Shown piece by piece: positions 16,801 to 25,462 of a stretch of 32,301 nucleotides of DNA. Both the position numbers and the translations under genes were made by a program. Source of the stretch: Gammaproteobacteria bacterium (GTDB lineage Bacteria > Pseudomonadota > Gammaproteobacteria > GCA-001735895); NCBI GenBank assembly GCA_014382695.1, contig JACNJF010000146.1, forward strand, positions 1 to 32,301, given 5' to 3'. The number at the start of each line of letters is the position of its first letter. Positions within the stretch are counted from its first letter, which is position 1. Below the pieces are notes generated by a model, which was given only the letters and a program-made list of their open reading frames with translations, was not told where the DNA came from and searched no databases.

Positions 16801-17883
16801 GGCATAGGTTTTTAAATACGGGGTATCATCTTCACGCCTTAATATTTCCCCGATAAAGCCATACTCACTGTCGGTAATGGATAACAGATCAGACAAGATT
16901 TCATCAAACGCGAGCCGAATATTGCTACTTTGAATGAATCGTGATTGCGCGCGACTGATCGTATCCAGTAATCGATTCTGTTCCTGGATACGTTTTTCAT
17001 GCTGCTTGCGTTCGGTGATGTCAGACCATAAACCGACGATTTCATCCGCCTGGCCGTGACTATCTCTGATCAGATGGCGCTGGTCATGTACCCAGTGATA
17101 GTCGCCATCGGCATGCAGAAATCGATACTCAAAAGCCAGGTCTTCGAGTTGCAGCAACTGCTGTAAATGCTGACGCACCTGCTGTCGATCATCCGCATGC
17201 ACATGATCGATCCAGAAACTTAAATCGGTCATGAATGGCTGGGGCGGGTATCCGAAAACCTGGCCCGAGCTGGAACTGATGAACTGCAGCGGGCAATCTG
17301 CGCTGACCTGACAACTTACGATGATACCCAGCGTCGCCTGCACCAGATGGGTCAGGCGATCTTCACTGCGTTGCAGAGACTGACTCAACTCAAGTAATCG
17401 GCTGCGTTCCAGCTCGGCCTCCACCGTATCCGCCAGATCACGTAGTACGCTTAAAGCCTGTGCTGAAAACTCGCGCGGTTTATCATCGATGATACATAAG
17501 GTGCCAATGCGAGAGCCATCCGGTGTATGTAACGGCGCACCCGCATAGAAACGAATATTCGGAGCGCCTGTCACCAACGGATTATCCGCGAACCGCACAT
17601 CCTCCAGGGTATTTCTGATATAGAAAATATCATCGCTCAAAATGGCGTGACCACAGAAGGATATATCGCGCGGTGTTTCAGTAGCGTCCAGACCCTGACG
17701 CGATTTAAACCACTGACGATCCCTGTCCACCAGGCTCACCAGCGCGATACTCACCTGAAAATGCTGTTTTACGATGCGGGTTAGACGGTCAAAACGATTT
17801 TCCGGCAAAGTATCCAGCAGTTCCAGATGCTGCAATGCAGCCAGTCGTTCTGTTTCATTTTCTGGAATGCAGGGGATTTCCAT
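13816..17883 (-). CDS. Large soluble GAF/PAS hybrid histidine kinase with two receivers
   Basis: A 1355-residue kinase without membrane segments. In order: GAF (12-165), PAS_3 type (175-295), a second GAF of the GAF_2 kind (305-475, with SNDPAHDPR and FLGIP), and three PAS domains (485-602, 612-747, 755-873). HisKA has His887 in VSHELRTPLTS. The ATPase has Asn1006 (NFISNAVKF), DHGLGIP and GSGLGLS. Receiver 1 (1117-1230) has Asp1166 in LLDLGLP and Lys1219; receiver 2 (1241-1352) has Asp1289 in ILDIALP and Lys1332 in LTKS. The second GAF is strikingly like one in the 1919-residue kinase of this locus, a sign of module duplication. GAGG about 8 nt before the ATG is a good ribosome-binding site. 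The 3' end overlaps the next receiver gene by 4 nt. The signal is unknown, probably a small cytoplasmic ligand. Confidence 0.93.
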   Translation of the reverse strand: MEIPCIPENETERLAALQHLELLDTLPENRFDRLTRIVKQHFQVSIALVSLVDRDRQWFKSRQGLDATETPRDISFCGHAILSDDIFYIRNTLEDVRFADNPLVTGAPNIRFYAGAPLHTPDGSRIGTLCIIDDKPREFSAQALSVLRDLADTVEAELERSRLLELSQSLQRSEDRLTHLVQATLGIIVSCQVSADCPLQFISSSSGQVFGYPPQPFMTDLSFWIDHVHADDRQQVRQHLQQLLQLEDLAFEYRFLHADGDYHWVHDQRHLIRDSHGQADEIVGLWSDITERKQHEKRIQEQNRLLDTISRAQSRFIQSSNIRLAFDEILSDLLSITDSEYGFIGEILRREDDTPYLKTYALTDIAWDDDTRLLYQQQAAEGMEFSNLDTLFGAAITSGEVVISNDPAHDPRSGGIPAGHPPLNAFLGIPFYRNSQMIGMVGLANRVHGYDQALVNFLAPFISTMGTLVEAIRNEQQRAKVSDELAGFKHILDSTLDMIFMFDADSLQFVYLNKGAVESMGYSEQELLGLHPYDIKPHLTEHEFRQLIAPLSAGRQKTLNFETVHRTRDGRDFPVEIFLQLVHENENTARFIAIVRDITERKQTEEALQDVVAIRQAILDSANFSIISTDTVGVIQSFNRHAETLLGYSAEELVNKQSPALLHELDEVVARAAQLSAELETTIEPGFEVFVAKARLGSADENEWTYRCKDGRRFPVLLSVTALKDAQGNITGFLGVASDITERKQAEIALKDSESRIHAIVDTVVDGIITINSAGIVQTMNPAAERIFDYSADLVVGKNVNMLMPAPYSTEHDGYLSHYIQTSQARVIGIGREVEGRRSDGSTFPMDLAVSEMHIHGQRMFTGIVRDITERKRMDQMKKEFISTVSHELRTPLTSIRGALGLVLGGAVGEIPEKAKNMLQMANRNSERLTLLINDILDLEKIESGRMDFNLKLLDLAALTRVALEANNGYALEHGVKLSFTGETSSVMVNADENRLLQVFANFISNAVKFSAKQQTVEIELSKNEGWVRVSVCDHGLGIPDEFRSRIFQRFAQADSSDTRQKGGSGLGLSISKAIIEHLDGQIGFESTAGKGSTFYFELAQVDRVAASDSTSSGKLRILICEDNPDVSQVLSAMLKNEGMNCDIASSAAGAKALLKTRHYQVMLLDLGLPDQNGLELITELKQDEQTRDLPIIVVSALAEESRAVFRGDVITVVDWIQKPVDKTRLINALNDTFSGTEKPQILHVEDSLDIVQVTAEIIGDMAEYHYATSLATARAFLQDHRIDLLILDIALPDGSGLELLDSIRYDCPVMVFSGQEVDKQFKSDLAAVLTKSTTSNEQLLTTIRKLIFSSRDKA

Positions 17884-17926
17884 TACCGGCCTCTTGTAAT
17901 CTTTAAAGGTTTAGTTACTGAATGAT

Positions 17927-18991
17927 TCAGCCATTTACCACGATTGGGAGTACGTCGATATGCTCTTCACGAATTTTTAACACATCGGCCAGCACCGCTA
18001 AAAAGGCGACGACCAGCTCTGGCTGGAAGTGGCTGCCGCTGAGCTTTTTAATTTCACTCACGGCTTCATCGATAGGCCAGGCTTTTTTATAGGGCCGTTC
18101 ACTGGTTAAAGCATCGAACACATCGGCCAGCGCTACGATACGTGCCTCCAGCGGTATCGCTTCACCGGCAAGCCCGTTTGGGTAGCCGCTGCCATCCCAC
18201 TTCTCATGATGTCCAATAGCGATTCTAGAGGCCATTTTAGACAGTTCACTGGGCCGTTGGGCCTGTAATATCTCAGCACCGATGGCCGCATGGGTTTGCA
18301 TGACCTGCCATTCTTCAGCGGTCAGCTTGCCGGGCTTCAGCAGGATATGATCCGGTATGCCAACCTTCCCTATATCATGCATCGGACTGGCATTCAGAAG
18401 TAATTCCGCCCACTGTTCACTTTCGCCACTGGCAAGTGCCAGCGCCTGACTAAATTTACTCATACGGATAATGTGCATACCGGTTTCGTTATCCCGGTAT
18501 TCGGCAGCCCGCCCCAGGCTGCGCACTATATCTAGTCGGGTTTCCCACAGTTCCTGGGTACGAACTCTAACCTGCTGGTCGAGCAGTTCATTATGATGCA
18601 GTAAAAAATCCTGATACTCCTTAACCTTCAGCAGATTACGAATCCGTACCCGTAACTCGAGCTGATCGAAAGGCTTATTTAAAAAATCGTCGGCACCGGC
18701 ATCCAGCCCATTGATGCGGGATTCCCGGTCACACAGGGCTGTCAGCATGATAATCGGCACATGCTGGGTCGATTGATTCTTTCTAATTTCTCGCGCCACC
18801 TCAAAACCATCCATGCCCGGCATCATGATATCCAGTAACACCAGATCAGGTTTAAAGTGCGGCATCATGGAAAGTGCCATATCACCACTTTGCGCGGTAT
18901 CGCAACGATACTGTTCAGCCGTTAAAAATGTGGTTAACAACTTACAGTTGCTCGGATTATCATCAACAATAAGGATACGACCTGTATTCAT
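17927..18991 (-). CDS. Receiver-HD-GYP cyclic-di-GMP phosphodiesterase (RpfG-like)
   Basis: A 354-residue response regulator. The receiver (4-122) has IVDDNPSN, Asp54 in LLDIMMPGMDG and Lys106 in LNKPF. A coiled linker (125-155) joins it to an HD-GYP domain (155-340). Metal and catalytic motifs are intact: HDIGK with His205 and Asp206, two further His in HHEKWDGSGYP (261-271), and ALADVFDALTS. The family cleaves c-di-GMP to pGpG and GMP. A strong GAGAGG ribosome-binding site precedes the ATG. It lies between the MHYT kinase (60-nt gap) and the 1355-residue kinase (43-nt gap) in the same direction, so either could drive it. It opposes the GGDEF cyclase encoded further along the same train. The name RpfG-like describes architecture, not proven orthology. 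Confidence 0.95.
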   Translation of the reverse strand: MNTGRILIVDDNPSNCKLLTTFLTAEQYRCDTAQSGDMALSMMPHFKPDLVLLDIMMPGMDGFEVAREIRKNQSTQHVPIIMLTALCDRESRINGLDAGADDFLNKPFDQLELRVRIRNLLKVKEYQDFLLHHNELLDQQVRVRTQELWETRLDIVRSLGRAAEYRDNETGMHIIRMSKFSQALALASGESEQWAELLLNASPMHDIGKVGIPDHILLKPGKLTAEEWQVMQTHAAIGAEILQAQRPSELSKMASRIAIGHHEKWDGSGYPNGLAGEAIPLEARIVALADVFDALTSERPYKKAWPIDEAVSEIKKLSGSHFQPELVVAFLAVLADVLKIREEHIDVLPIVVNG

Positions 18992-19051
18992 TTACAACCT
19001 CTCTAATAAGCTGTCATCTCGACCGGTTAAAGTTTAATTTAGTTGCATGTA

Positions 19052-21241
19052 TCAATCAGCAACAACCGCGTGCTGGCAATCTGGTAGCTTAAACTCAAAC
19101 CGGCTACCCTTACCCAACTCACTATGCATACTCAGTGAGCCTCCATGGAGTTCCACCAGGCGCTTGACCAGTGCCAGACCCAGCCCGGTGCCCGCATGTT
19201 CACGTGTGATGGAAGCATCCACCTGCACGAAAGGCTGAAATAACCGGGCCTGATTCTGCGGGCTAATGCCGATTCCCGTATCCTCGACAGCGATAATCAG
19301 CTCTGCATCCTGTTGACGCGCGGATAGCACTACCCTGCCACCGTCCGGGGTGAACTTAACCGCATTCGATAACAGGTTAAAAACCATCTGTTTGATACTA
19401 CGCTCATCGGCCAGCAAGGTCCCAATACCTGGATCAATTTCAGTATCAATAGTTATTAGATGCTCTGAAGCCCGCTGTTTAATCACCGACAGACTTCTAT
19501 TTAACAGGCTCTGAATATCAATCGGTTGTAGATTGAGCTTCATTTTACCCGCTTCTATTTTTGACAGGTCCAGAATATCGTTGATCAGCGACAGTAAATG
19601 CGCGGAACTGTCGTAGATCTCGCGCATATAATCCAGTTGTTTGGGATTTAAATCTCCGACCAGTTGATCTTTTAATACCTCAGAGAATCCCATAATCGCA
19701 TTCAACGGTGTGCGGAGCTCATGCGACATATTGGCGAGGAATTCAGACTTCATATTATTCGCCTTTTCAGCCAGATCCCTGGCCTGCGTTAAGGCAGACT
19801 CCGTTTCCTTGCGCAGGGTTATATCTCGAATAAAAATATTAAACACCACCCCATCGCCTAATTTTAACGGTGATATTCCAGCCTCGACCAGGAACATGCT
19901 CTTATTTTGATGCGTTGCGCTACATTCAACCGTCAAATGGCTGTTAACGGCCGGATCTGAGTGCATTAACTCTTTCACCGAACGTGAAACGTTAGCAGAG
20001 GCTTGTGGAAATAGCTGTTCTTCGATCTGACGTCCGATCACTTCAGAGCGTTCCCAGCCAAACATGGATTGAGCAGCCAGATTCCAGTCGATGATACGCC
20101 CCTTGCTATTGATCGCGACAAAGGCATCGTACGCGGTATCCAGCACCGAGCGTACCCGTTGCTCGCTTTCGCGTAATTCGATGGTCCGTTCCTGTACCGT
20201 CGCCTCCAGAGTGGATTGTGCTAACACCAACTCGGCTGTCATCTTACGTGCCAGCCAGAACAGGCGCTGGGCAAAGATGGCAAAACCCAGTGCCGTCACC
20301 AGGATGACCGAGCGCATCCAGATTTCATTCGGATCAAACTCGGTAAGGGCTTCAAAAAATTCCTCATCACCTAAAATATAGGCATCCATGGCGACATCCA
20401 GCAACCAGTAGCCCAGACCATAAACCAGCCCACCAATCACAAAGAAGTTTCTGATCAGGATATGATTACTTTTGAGTAGCCGCAACGTAACCCCGTGATT
20501 GAACACCAGTGCAAAAAACATGGTCACCAGCAGCAACAGGGTAAAAAAAGTAATCACCAGTGACAACCAGAGTGGATCTATGACCTGTATCCCACTCATG
20601 GCGGGTTGAAGCTGATCAAGCGGCTGCTTAGGAATCGAATAACGGACTGCGGACATGCCGGTATAATGCATACCCGCTATACCCAATCCCATGATCACCA
20701 TACTTGAAATTCTGGCCAGACTGACAACCCGGGCAAAGCGCTCGCGAAAATAAAAAGCCAGCTTGATCGCCAGATAAGAGACCACCAAAGCCACGACGAT
20801 AGACAGCGTCACTAGAGCGGCTTGATAGCTCATGCTGGCGACCGAAACCATCGACATCATGCCGGTGTAATGCATACTGGAAATCCCCAGTCCCATGAAA
20901 ACACTCGCCAGCAGCAGGCTGTACTTTAACTGTCTGGCGCGTGTGGCTATGGTCAGTGCAAAGTACGAGGAGACCGATGCAATGAGCAGTGATAACAGAG
21001 ATTTCCAGCCATCATAGGCCACCGTCACGGGTAGCTCGAAAGCCAGCATGCCGACAAAATGCATCGACCAGATACCGTAACCCAGGGTGAAGGAACCGCT
21101 CAACAGCCAGTAAACCCGATATTGCTTTTCACAGTCGAATATTTTGCGCGCCAGGCTTAATGCGGTGGCTGACGACAGAATGGCAATAATGACTGAAACC
21201 AATACCAGCGCGGGGTTGTAAACGCCTTCAATGGTCATCAT
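19052..21241 (-). CDS. MHYT-domain membrane sensor histidine kinase
   Basis: A 729-residue inner-membrane kinase. Residues 8-245 form a seven-helix MHYT sensor with its three motifs: MHFVGM (60-65), MHYTGM (123-128) and MHYTGM (191-196). MHYT domains are thought to bind copper and sense diatomic gases or redox state. Two further hydrophobic helices (about 262-284 and 308-328) follow, which the usual MHYT protein lacks. Then come a coil, PAS (360-475), HisKA with His507 in MSHELRTPLNA, and an ATPase with Asn626 (NLLSNAVKF), DTGIGI and GTGLGLA. There is no receiver, so phosphate must go to a separate protein. The receiver gene 93 nt upstream and the receiver-HD-GYP gene 60 nt downstream are candidates. 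The start is the first of two adjacent ATGs; no strong ribosome-binding site is visible. Confidence 0.93.
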   Translation of the reverse strand: MMTIEGVYNPALVLVSVIIAILSSATALSLARKIFDCEKQYRVYWLLSGSFTLGYGIWSMHFVGMLAFELPVTVAYDGWKSLLSLLIASVSSYFALTIATRARQLKYSLLLASVFMGLGISSMHYTGMMSMVSVASMSYQAALVTLSIVVALVVSYLAIKLAFYFRERFARVVSLARISSMVIMGLGIAGMHYTGMSAVRYSIPKQPLDQLQPAMSGIQVIDPLWLSLVITFFTLLLLVTMFFALVFNHGVTLRLLKSNHILIRNFFVIGGLVYGLGYWLLDVAMDAYILGDEEFFEALTEFDPNEIWMRSVILVTALGFAIFAQRLFWLARKMTAELVLAQSTLEATVQERTIELRESEQRVRSVLDTAYDAFVAINSKGRIIDWNLAAQSMFGWERSEVIGRQIEEQLFPQASANVSRSVKELMHSDPAVNSHLTVECSATHQNKSMFLVEAGISPLKLGDGVVFNIFIRDITLRKETESALTQARDLAEKANNMKSEFLANMSHELRTPLNAIMGFSEVLKDQLVGDLNPKQLDYMREIYDSSAHLLSLINDILDLSKIEAGKMKLNLQPIDIQSLLNRSLSVIKQRASEHLITIDTEIDPGIGTLLADERSIKQMVFNLLSNAVKFTPDGGRVVLSARQQDAELIIAVEDTGIGISPQNQARLFQPFVQVDASITREHAGTGLGLALVKRLVELHGGSLSMHSELGKGSRFEFKLPDCQHAVVAD

Positions 21242-21334
21242 GGTTTATCATCATCCGTGATCTGTAAGCCAGACAAGGTGCGGCACCCGATAATCCTTGC
21301 TGTGCACTTTTTAATTCCTGAAGTTCGCATTTCG

Positions 21335-21700
21335 TTAGCGCTCCAGCTGTTGCCGGATCAGTTCCAGCACTTCTTTATAACGAATCGGTTTAGCCGCATA
21401 GCCATCACAACCAGCACGCAGAATAGTCTCCCGGTCACCATCCATCGCCCGCGCGGTCAAGGCGATCACCGGGATATGGCTAGTCAGCTTATCCGCCTTC
21501 AGAAGACGCGTAGCCGCCATCCCGTCGATACCCGGCATATGTATATCCATCAGCACCAGATCCGGTAACATCTGCCGGATCAGTGGTAAACCTTCCTCGG
21601 CATTTCCGGCTTTAATCACGGTATAGCCGGCATGCGCCAGCACTCCACAGATGAGTTTCATGTTGGAGAGATTATCTTCAACCACTGCAATCACTGCCAT
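21335..21700 (-). CDS. Single-domain response regulator (DivK-like)
   Basis: A 121-residue receiver with no output: VVEDNLSNMKL at the first strand, acceptor Asp52 in LMDIHMPGIDG, Thr in ALTA and Lys104 in AAKPI. The DNxxNxKL start and short length match DivK-type shuttles often encoded next to hybrid kinases. Its ATG overlaps the stop of the large upstream kinase by one base (TGATG), so translation is probably coupled. I infer it takes phosphate from that kinase or from the MHYT kinase downstream. Confidence 0.94.
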   Translation of the reverse strand: MAVIAVVEDNLSNMKLICGVLAHAGYTVIKAGNAEEGLPLIRQMLPDLVLMDIHMPGIDGMAATRLLKADKLTSHIPVIALTARAMDGDRETILRAGCDGYAAKPIRYKEVLELIRQQLER

Positions 21701-24700
21701 CAGCTAACACCCCTGGAAATATTCACAAAATCATCCACCACTTTTAACAGCCTGGATTGCTTTACCGGTTTTATGATCACCGCGTCACCCCATAATGCAG
21801 CACTATCCATTTCCTCCCTGGTCACAAGTGCGACCACTGGAATAGCGTCATACTCAATATGCTTTGCCTTTTCCTGCAGAAACAGGTTCCCGTTTTCGAC
21901 CATCGAAGCACTGTCCAGCGTGATCAACACAGGCCGCTCTATTGTTAAAAAACTCAGCGCTTCGTGACTGTTCATGGCCTGCTTGACGGAATAGCCTGCA
22001 TCACCCAGATAGAGTTGCAGCAGATTTGCCTGTTGCTGATCCTCGCCCACCACCAACACCCGTTTACGAGCCTTCTCGGCCTCCGGTTTCCACAGTGGAT
22101 CAGATGCTATTGCGGTTGAGTTCAGCAGATGTTGAATGTCACGCAAGAAGGACTGCGCATCAAACTGACTCTTTTCTACAATCTTTAATACCCGGTTATT
22201 AAGCAGTGCCCGATCTTCTTTTGTGAGTATCCTGTCGGTCAGAATCACGACCGGAATATCACGTGTTTGCTCTTCACTATGCAGGCTGTTGATGACCTCA
22301 ATGCCGGTTACTCCTGGCATCATTAAATCCAGCAGAATAAGCTCAGGCTTATGGCGTAGGGCACTAAGCAGTGCGTCTTCACCGCATCCCGCATTCAGCA
22401 CCTGATAACCATTTTCCTGTAGCTCAATGGTTAAACTATTAACAGCGTTCAGATCATCGTCTACCACCAGTATCGTTTTACCGGCATCAGGGCTGTACTG
22501 ATGAATGACGCGCTGAACCGTTTGCAGTAACTGCATTTTATTAACCGGCTTTTCCAGCACATCGACCGCTCCCAGTTCCATACCCCTGTTTCTGTCCGCC
22601 ACGATCGATACCACCATCACGGGGATGTGTGCTAACTGTTGATCCTGTTTCATCTGGCGCATCACTTCCCAGCCATCGATGTCGGGTAATAAAATATCCA
22701 GTATCATCAGATCAGGCTTATGCTGAGCCGCCAGCCTTAAGCCCTCACTGCCAGTTAAAGCATGCAGCACCTGACACTTGACAGAGGATAATTGCTGTGT
22801 CATCAAATCGGCGGCAGACTGATTATCTTCCACCATTAACACTATTTTTTTCTCGGCCAGGCTATCGCTAGTGCTTGCCCGCAGTTCATCGAAGCGCTGA
22901 TTGACGATGGCCATTTCCTGAGTAATGGATACACTCGATTCAGCCTGTTCGTCTAGCAACGTCTCCGTCACCGGCAGCGTGAAACAAAATTGACTACCAA
23001 CGCCAGCACAACTTTCAACGCTGACCTTACCTTGATGCAGCTCGACCAGACGCTTGACCATCACCAGCCCTAGACCGGTTCCTTCATACTTACGCGAGAT
23101 GGAGCCATCTACCTGCTGAAAGGGTGTAAACAATTCCGCCTGCTGCTGTTTGCTGATACCAATTCCAGTATCGCTCACACACACTTTTAGCTGTTGATTA
23201 TGCTGCGTGACATCAATCAAAACCTGCCCACCCGTTTCGCTGAACTTGACCGCATTCGAGAGCAGGTTATAGATCACCTGTTTCAATTTTCGTCCATCGG
23301 CCTGTATCGTTTGAGTCACTTCGGCTGCAATATTGAGTTTGATTTCAATGCTATTGGCATACGCCTTTTCTTTCACAATAGACAGGGCATTGCTGATCAG
23401 TTCATGGATATTCACCGGCTCCAGATAGAGATCCATTTTTCCGGCTTCGATCTTGGAAAGATCCAGGATGTCGTTAATCAACGACAATAAGTGGTGGGCA
23501 CTATTGAAAACTTCCAGCGTATAATCCTGCTGCTGCGCATTCAGATCGCCTAACAGGCCATCCTTGAGAACTTCTGAAAAGCCAATAATGGCATTCAAGG
23601 GGGTCCGTAACTCATGCGACATATTAGCCAGAAACTCTGTTTTTAGCCGACTCGCTCGTTGCAACTGTTTATTTTTTTCGGTTATTTCCTGCCCCCGCTG
23701 ACGCAGTTGTTCGGATAGCATTTTCAGATTGTGATAATGCATACCATTATTCAACGACACCCCTATATGATCCGTTAAGCGCTCGACAAAAGAGATATCT
23801 CTACGCTTGAAGGAATGGGCGGAAGCGATCACGATGACGCCCAGCAGCATGTTGGCAAAAATAATCGGTGCTGCCAGTACGGCCGCCGGGGTGATCGAAA
23901 ATAATCCGCTATCGATCTTGAACGGCATATCGATGCTGGCTGTAATTTCGATCGTTTTGCGCTGTTCGGCCACCTGTCCAATCAAACCTTCACCCAGTCC
24001 AATTTTAGCCGTAAAGCTCTCTGGTACCCCGTAGCTGGTAACCGCCTTGAATGCGGTGCCAGTCTCATCCAGTAAATACACTGCCGACACCGTGAAGTCA
24101 TGATGTTCAGCCAGTATCGGCAGAATTTGCTTGATCACCTCATCCACTTTAAAGCTACTACTCAACAACGCCATGATCTGGCCCAGACTACGCTCATATA
24201 AGGCAGATGCTTTTATCTCGCTGTTTTTATCTGCCAGCGCCTGCTCCGCCATCCGGCGCTCACTGATGTCCTGTTTGATCGCAATAAAATGAGTGACCAT
24301 TCCCGCGCTATCTTTTACTGGAGTGATGGTCTGTTCTTCGGTGTACAGCGAACCATCTTTACGGCAGTTAATCAGTTCGCCCTGCCAGACACGACCGGAT
24401 CGAATAGTCTTCCACAGATCATCGTAGTATTCAGGGGACTGTCTACCTGACTTTAACAGCTTGGGATTTTTGCCAATGACCTCTTCAGCACCGTAACCCG
24501 TCATGCTTAAAAACGAGCTATTGACCCAGCTAATGATGCCTGATTTATCGGTAATCACTATCGCATTAGCCGCGGCTTCCAGTGCCGCTGACTGCAGATT
24601 GAGCTGAGTCATCGCGGCCCGATGCTCGGTGTCATCGCGTACGAAAGCGACAAATCGCCCGGAACCAGAGTCATCACGAATCAGCTGTAAAAAAATCTCC

Positions 24701-25362
24701 ACTGGAAACTCTGTGCCATTCTTTTTGCGATGCACGGTTTCGAAATGCAGCGTGTCCTGGCTTGCGTTTAACAGGGGTTTTATCAGCTCGCGAAACTCTT
24801 TTTCAGAAATATACGGTTTGATATCGTAGGGTGTCAGCTTGAGCATTTCTTCCCTGCTATAGCCCATGGTCTGTTCCGCGCCACGATTCAGATAGATAAA
24901 TTTCAGGGTTTCGGCATCGAACATAAAGATCATGTCCAGCGTATTATCCAGCGTGTACTTGAAGCGTTTAACCTCTTCCATCGCCAGATGGCGTTCGGTG
25001 ATATCCCGCACCACACCGTTGAACATCACTACCCCGTCGACCTCCATCTTGCTTACCGCCAGATCCATCGGAAAGGTCGAATGATCCTTGCGCCTGCCAA
25101 CCACCTCGCGCCCGGAACCTATAATCTGGGCATGCCCGGTATTGAGGTAGTTTTTCAAATACTGGTCGTGCCCGGATCGGTAGGGCTCCGGCATCAGCAT
25201 GTTGACATTATTACCGATCATTTCTTGCGCACTATAGCCAAACATTCTTTCGGCGGCCCGATTGACGCTGCAGATACTGCCTGCCGTATCAATGGTTATG
25301 ATGCCATCGATAACGGTATCCAGAATATTTTTTAGTTTTTGTTCAATGTTCAGATTTCGCAT
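21700..25362 (-). CDS. PAS/GAF hybrid histidine kinase with three receivers
   Basis: A soluble kinase of 1220 residues counted from ATG 25362. Order: PAS (5-126, FixL-like, GREVVGRRKD), PAS (132-250), PAS (257-374), GAF (392-542), HisKA with His583 in MSHELRTPLNA, and an ATPase with Asn703, DTGIGI and GTGLGL. Three receivers follow. The first has Asp889 (MILDILLP) and Lys938. The second has Asp1012 (LLDLMMPG) and Lys1064. The third (1100-1214) keeps Asp1150 and Lys1198 but has GED in place of the normal acidic start, so may be degenerate. The frame is open up to a TTG at 25416, adding 18 residues, but I prefer the ATG because PAS homology begins just after it and the extension spans a local duplication. 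It is the first gene of a long leftward train and overlaps the next receiver gene by one base. Confidence 0.92.
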   Translation of the reverse strand: MRNLNIEQKLKNILDTVIDGIITIDTAGSICSVNRAAERMFGYSAQEMIGNNVNMLMPEPYRSGHDQYLKNYLNTGHAQIIGSGREVVGRRKDHSTFPMDLAVSKMEVDGVVMFNGVVRDITERHLAMEEVKRFKYTLDNTLDMIFMFDAETLKFIYLNRGAEQTMGYSREEMLKLTPYDIKPYISEKEFRELIKPLLNASQDTLHFETVHRKKNGTEFPVEIFLQLIRDDSGSGRFVAFVRDDTEHRAAMTQLNLQSAALEAAANAIVITDKSGIISWVNSSFLSMTGYGAEEVIGKNPKLLKSGRQSPEYYDDLWKTIRSGRVWQGELINCRKDGSLYTEEQTITPVKDSAGMVTHFIAIKQDISERRMAEQALADKNSEIKASALYERSLGQIMALLSSSFKVDEVIKQILPILAEHHDFTVSAVYLLDETGTAFKAVTSYGVPESFTAKIGLGEGLIGQVAEQRKTIEITASIDMPFKIDSGLFSITPAAVLAAPIIFANMLLGVIVIASAHSFKRRDISFVERLTDHIGVSLNNGMHYHNLKMLSEQLRQRGQEITEKNKQLQRASRLKTEFLANMSHELRTPLNAIIGFSEVLKDGLLGDLNAQQQDYTLEVFNSAHHLLSLINDILDLSKIEAGKMDLYLEPVNIHELISNALSIVKEKAYANSIEIKLNIAAEVTQTIQADGRKLKQVIYNLLSNAVKFSETGGQVLIDVTQHNQQLKVCVSDTGIGISKQQQAELFTPFQQVDGSISRKYEGTGLGLVMVKRLVELHQGKVSVESCAGVGSQFCFTLPVTETLLDEQAESSVSITQEMAIVNQRFDELRASTSDSLAEKKIVLMVEDNQSAADLMTQQLSSVKCQVLHALTGSEGLRLAAQHKPDLMILDILLPDIDGWEVMRQMKQDQQLAHIPVMVVSIVADRNRGMELGAVDVLEKPVNKMQLLQTVQRVIHQYSPDAGKTILVVDDDLNAVNSLTIELQENGYQVLNAGCGEDALLSALRHKPELILLDLMMPGVTGIEVINSLHSEEQTRDIPVVILTDRILTKEDRALLNNRVLKIVEKSQFDAQSFLRDIQHLLNSTAIASDPLWKPEAEKARKRVLVVGEDQQQANLLQLYLGDAGYSVKQAMNSHEALSFLTIERPVLITLDSASMVENGNLFLQEKAKHIEYDAIPVVALVTREEMDSAALWGDAVIIKPVKQSRLLKVVDDFVNISRGVS

Positions 25363-25387
25363 AGTTGGTTCAGATTTCGCATAATTG
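25348..25387. repeat. 20-bp tandem duplication across the kinase start codon
   Basis: Two 20-bp units, 25348-25367 and 25368-25387, differ at one base (CATAGTTG versus CATAATTG). Each carries, on the minus strand, an ATG with the same five codons (MRNLN). The left copy holds the preferred kinase start (25362). The right copy starts an 11-codon frame including its stop (25382 down to 25350), in another frame, which ends 12 nt inside the kinase gene. The duplication therefore made an overlapping upstream mini-ORF. Confidence 0.8.
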
Positions 25388-25448
25388 TTTTTTTCCGAGC
25401 CTGTTGAAGCCGGCAACGGCTTATCCCAGTTATTTATTTCAAGGACTG

Positions 25449-25454
25449 ATTATA
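25449..25454 (-). promoter_or_regulatory. Candidate -10 box for the leftward kinase operon
   Basis: The minus strand reads GCGCTATAATC, a perfect TATAAT. It lies about 90 nt upstream of the kinase ATG. The -35 position falls inside the 9-bp repeat array (TATCAA or TCAAAA, both poor matches to TTGACA), so activation by a bound protein is plausible. Confidence 0.5.
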
Positions 25455-25462
25455 GCGCATAT

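Noticed and set aside
24988-25335. 115-codon open frame on the plus strand
   Set aside because: It lies wholly opposite the PAS-coding part of a well-supported kinase gene and has no protein-like features; the same holds for other long antisense frames in the window.
21700-25416. TTG start at 25416 for the three-receiver kinase
   Set aside because: The extra 18 residues have no domain match and cross the 20-bp duplication; ATG at 25362 lies directly before the PAS homology.
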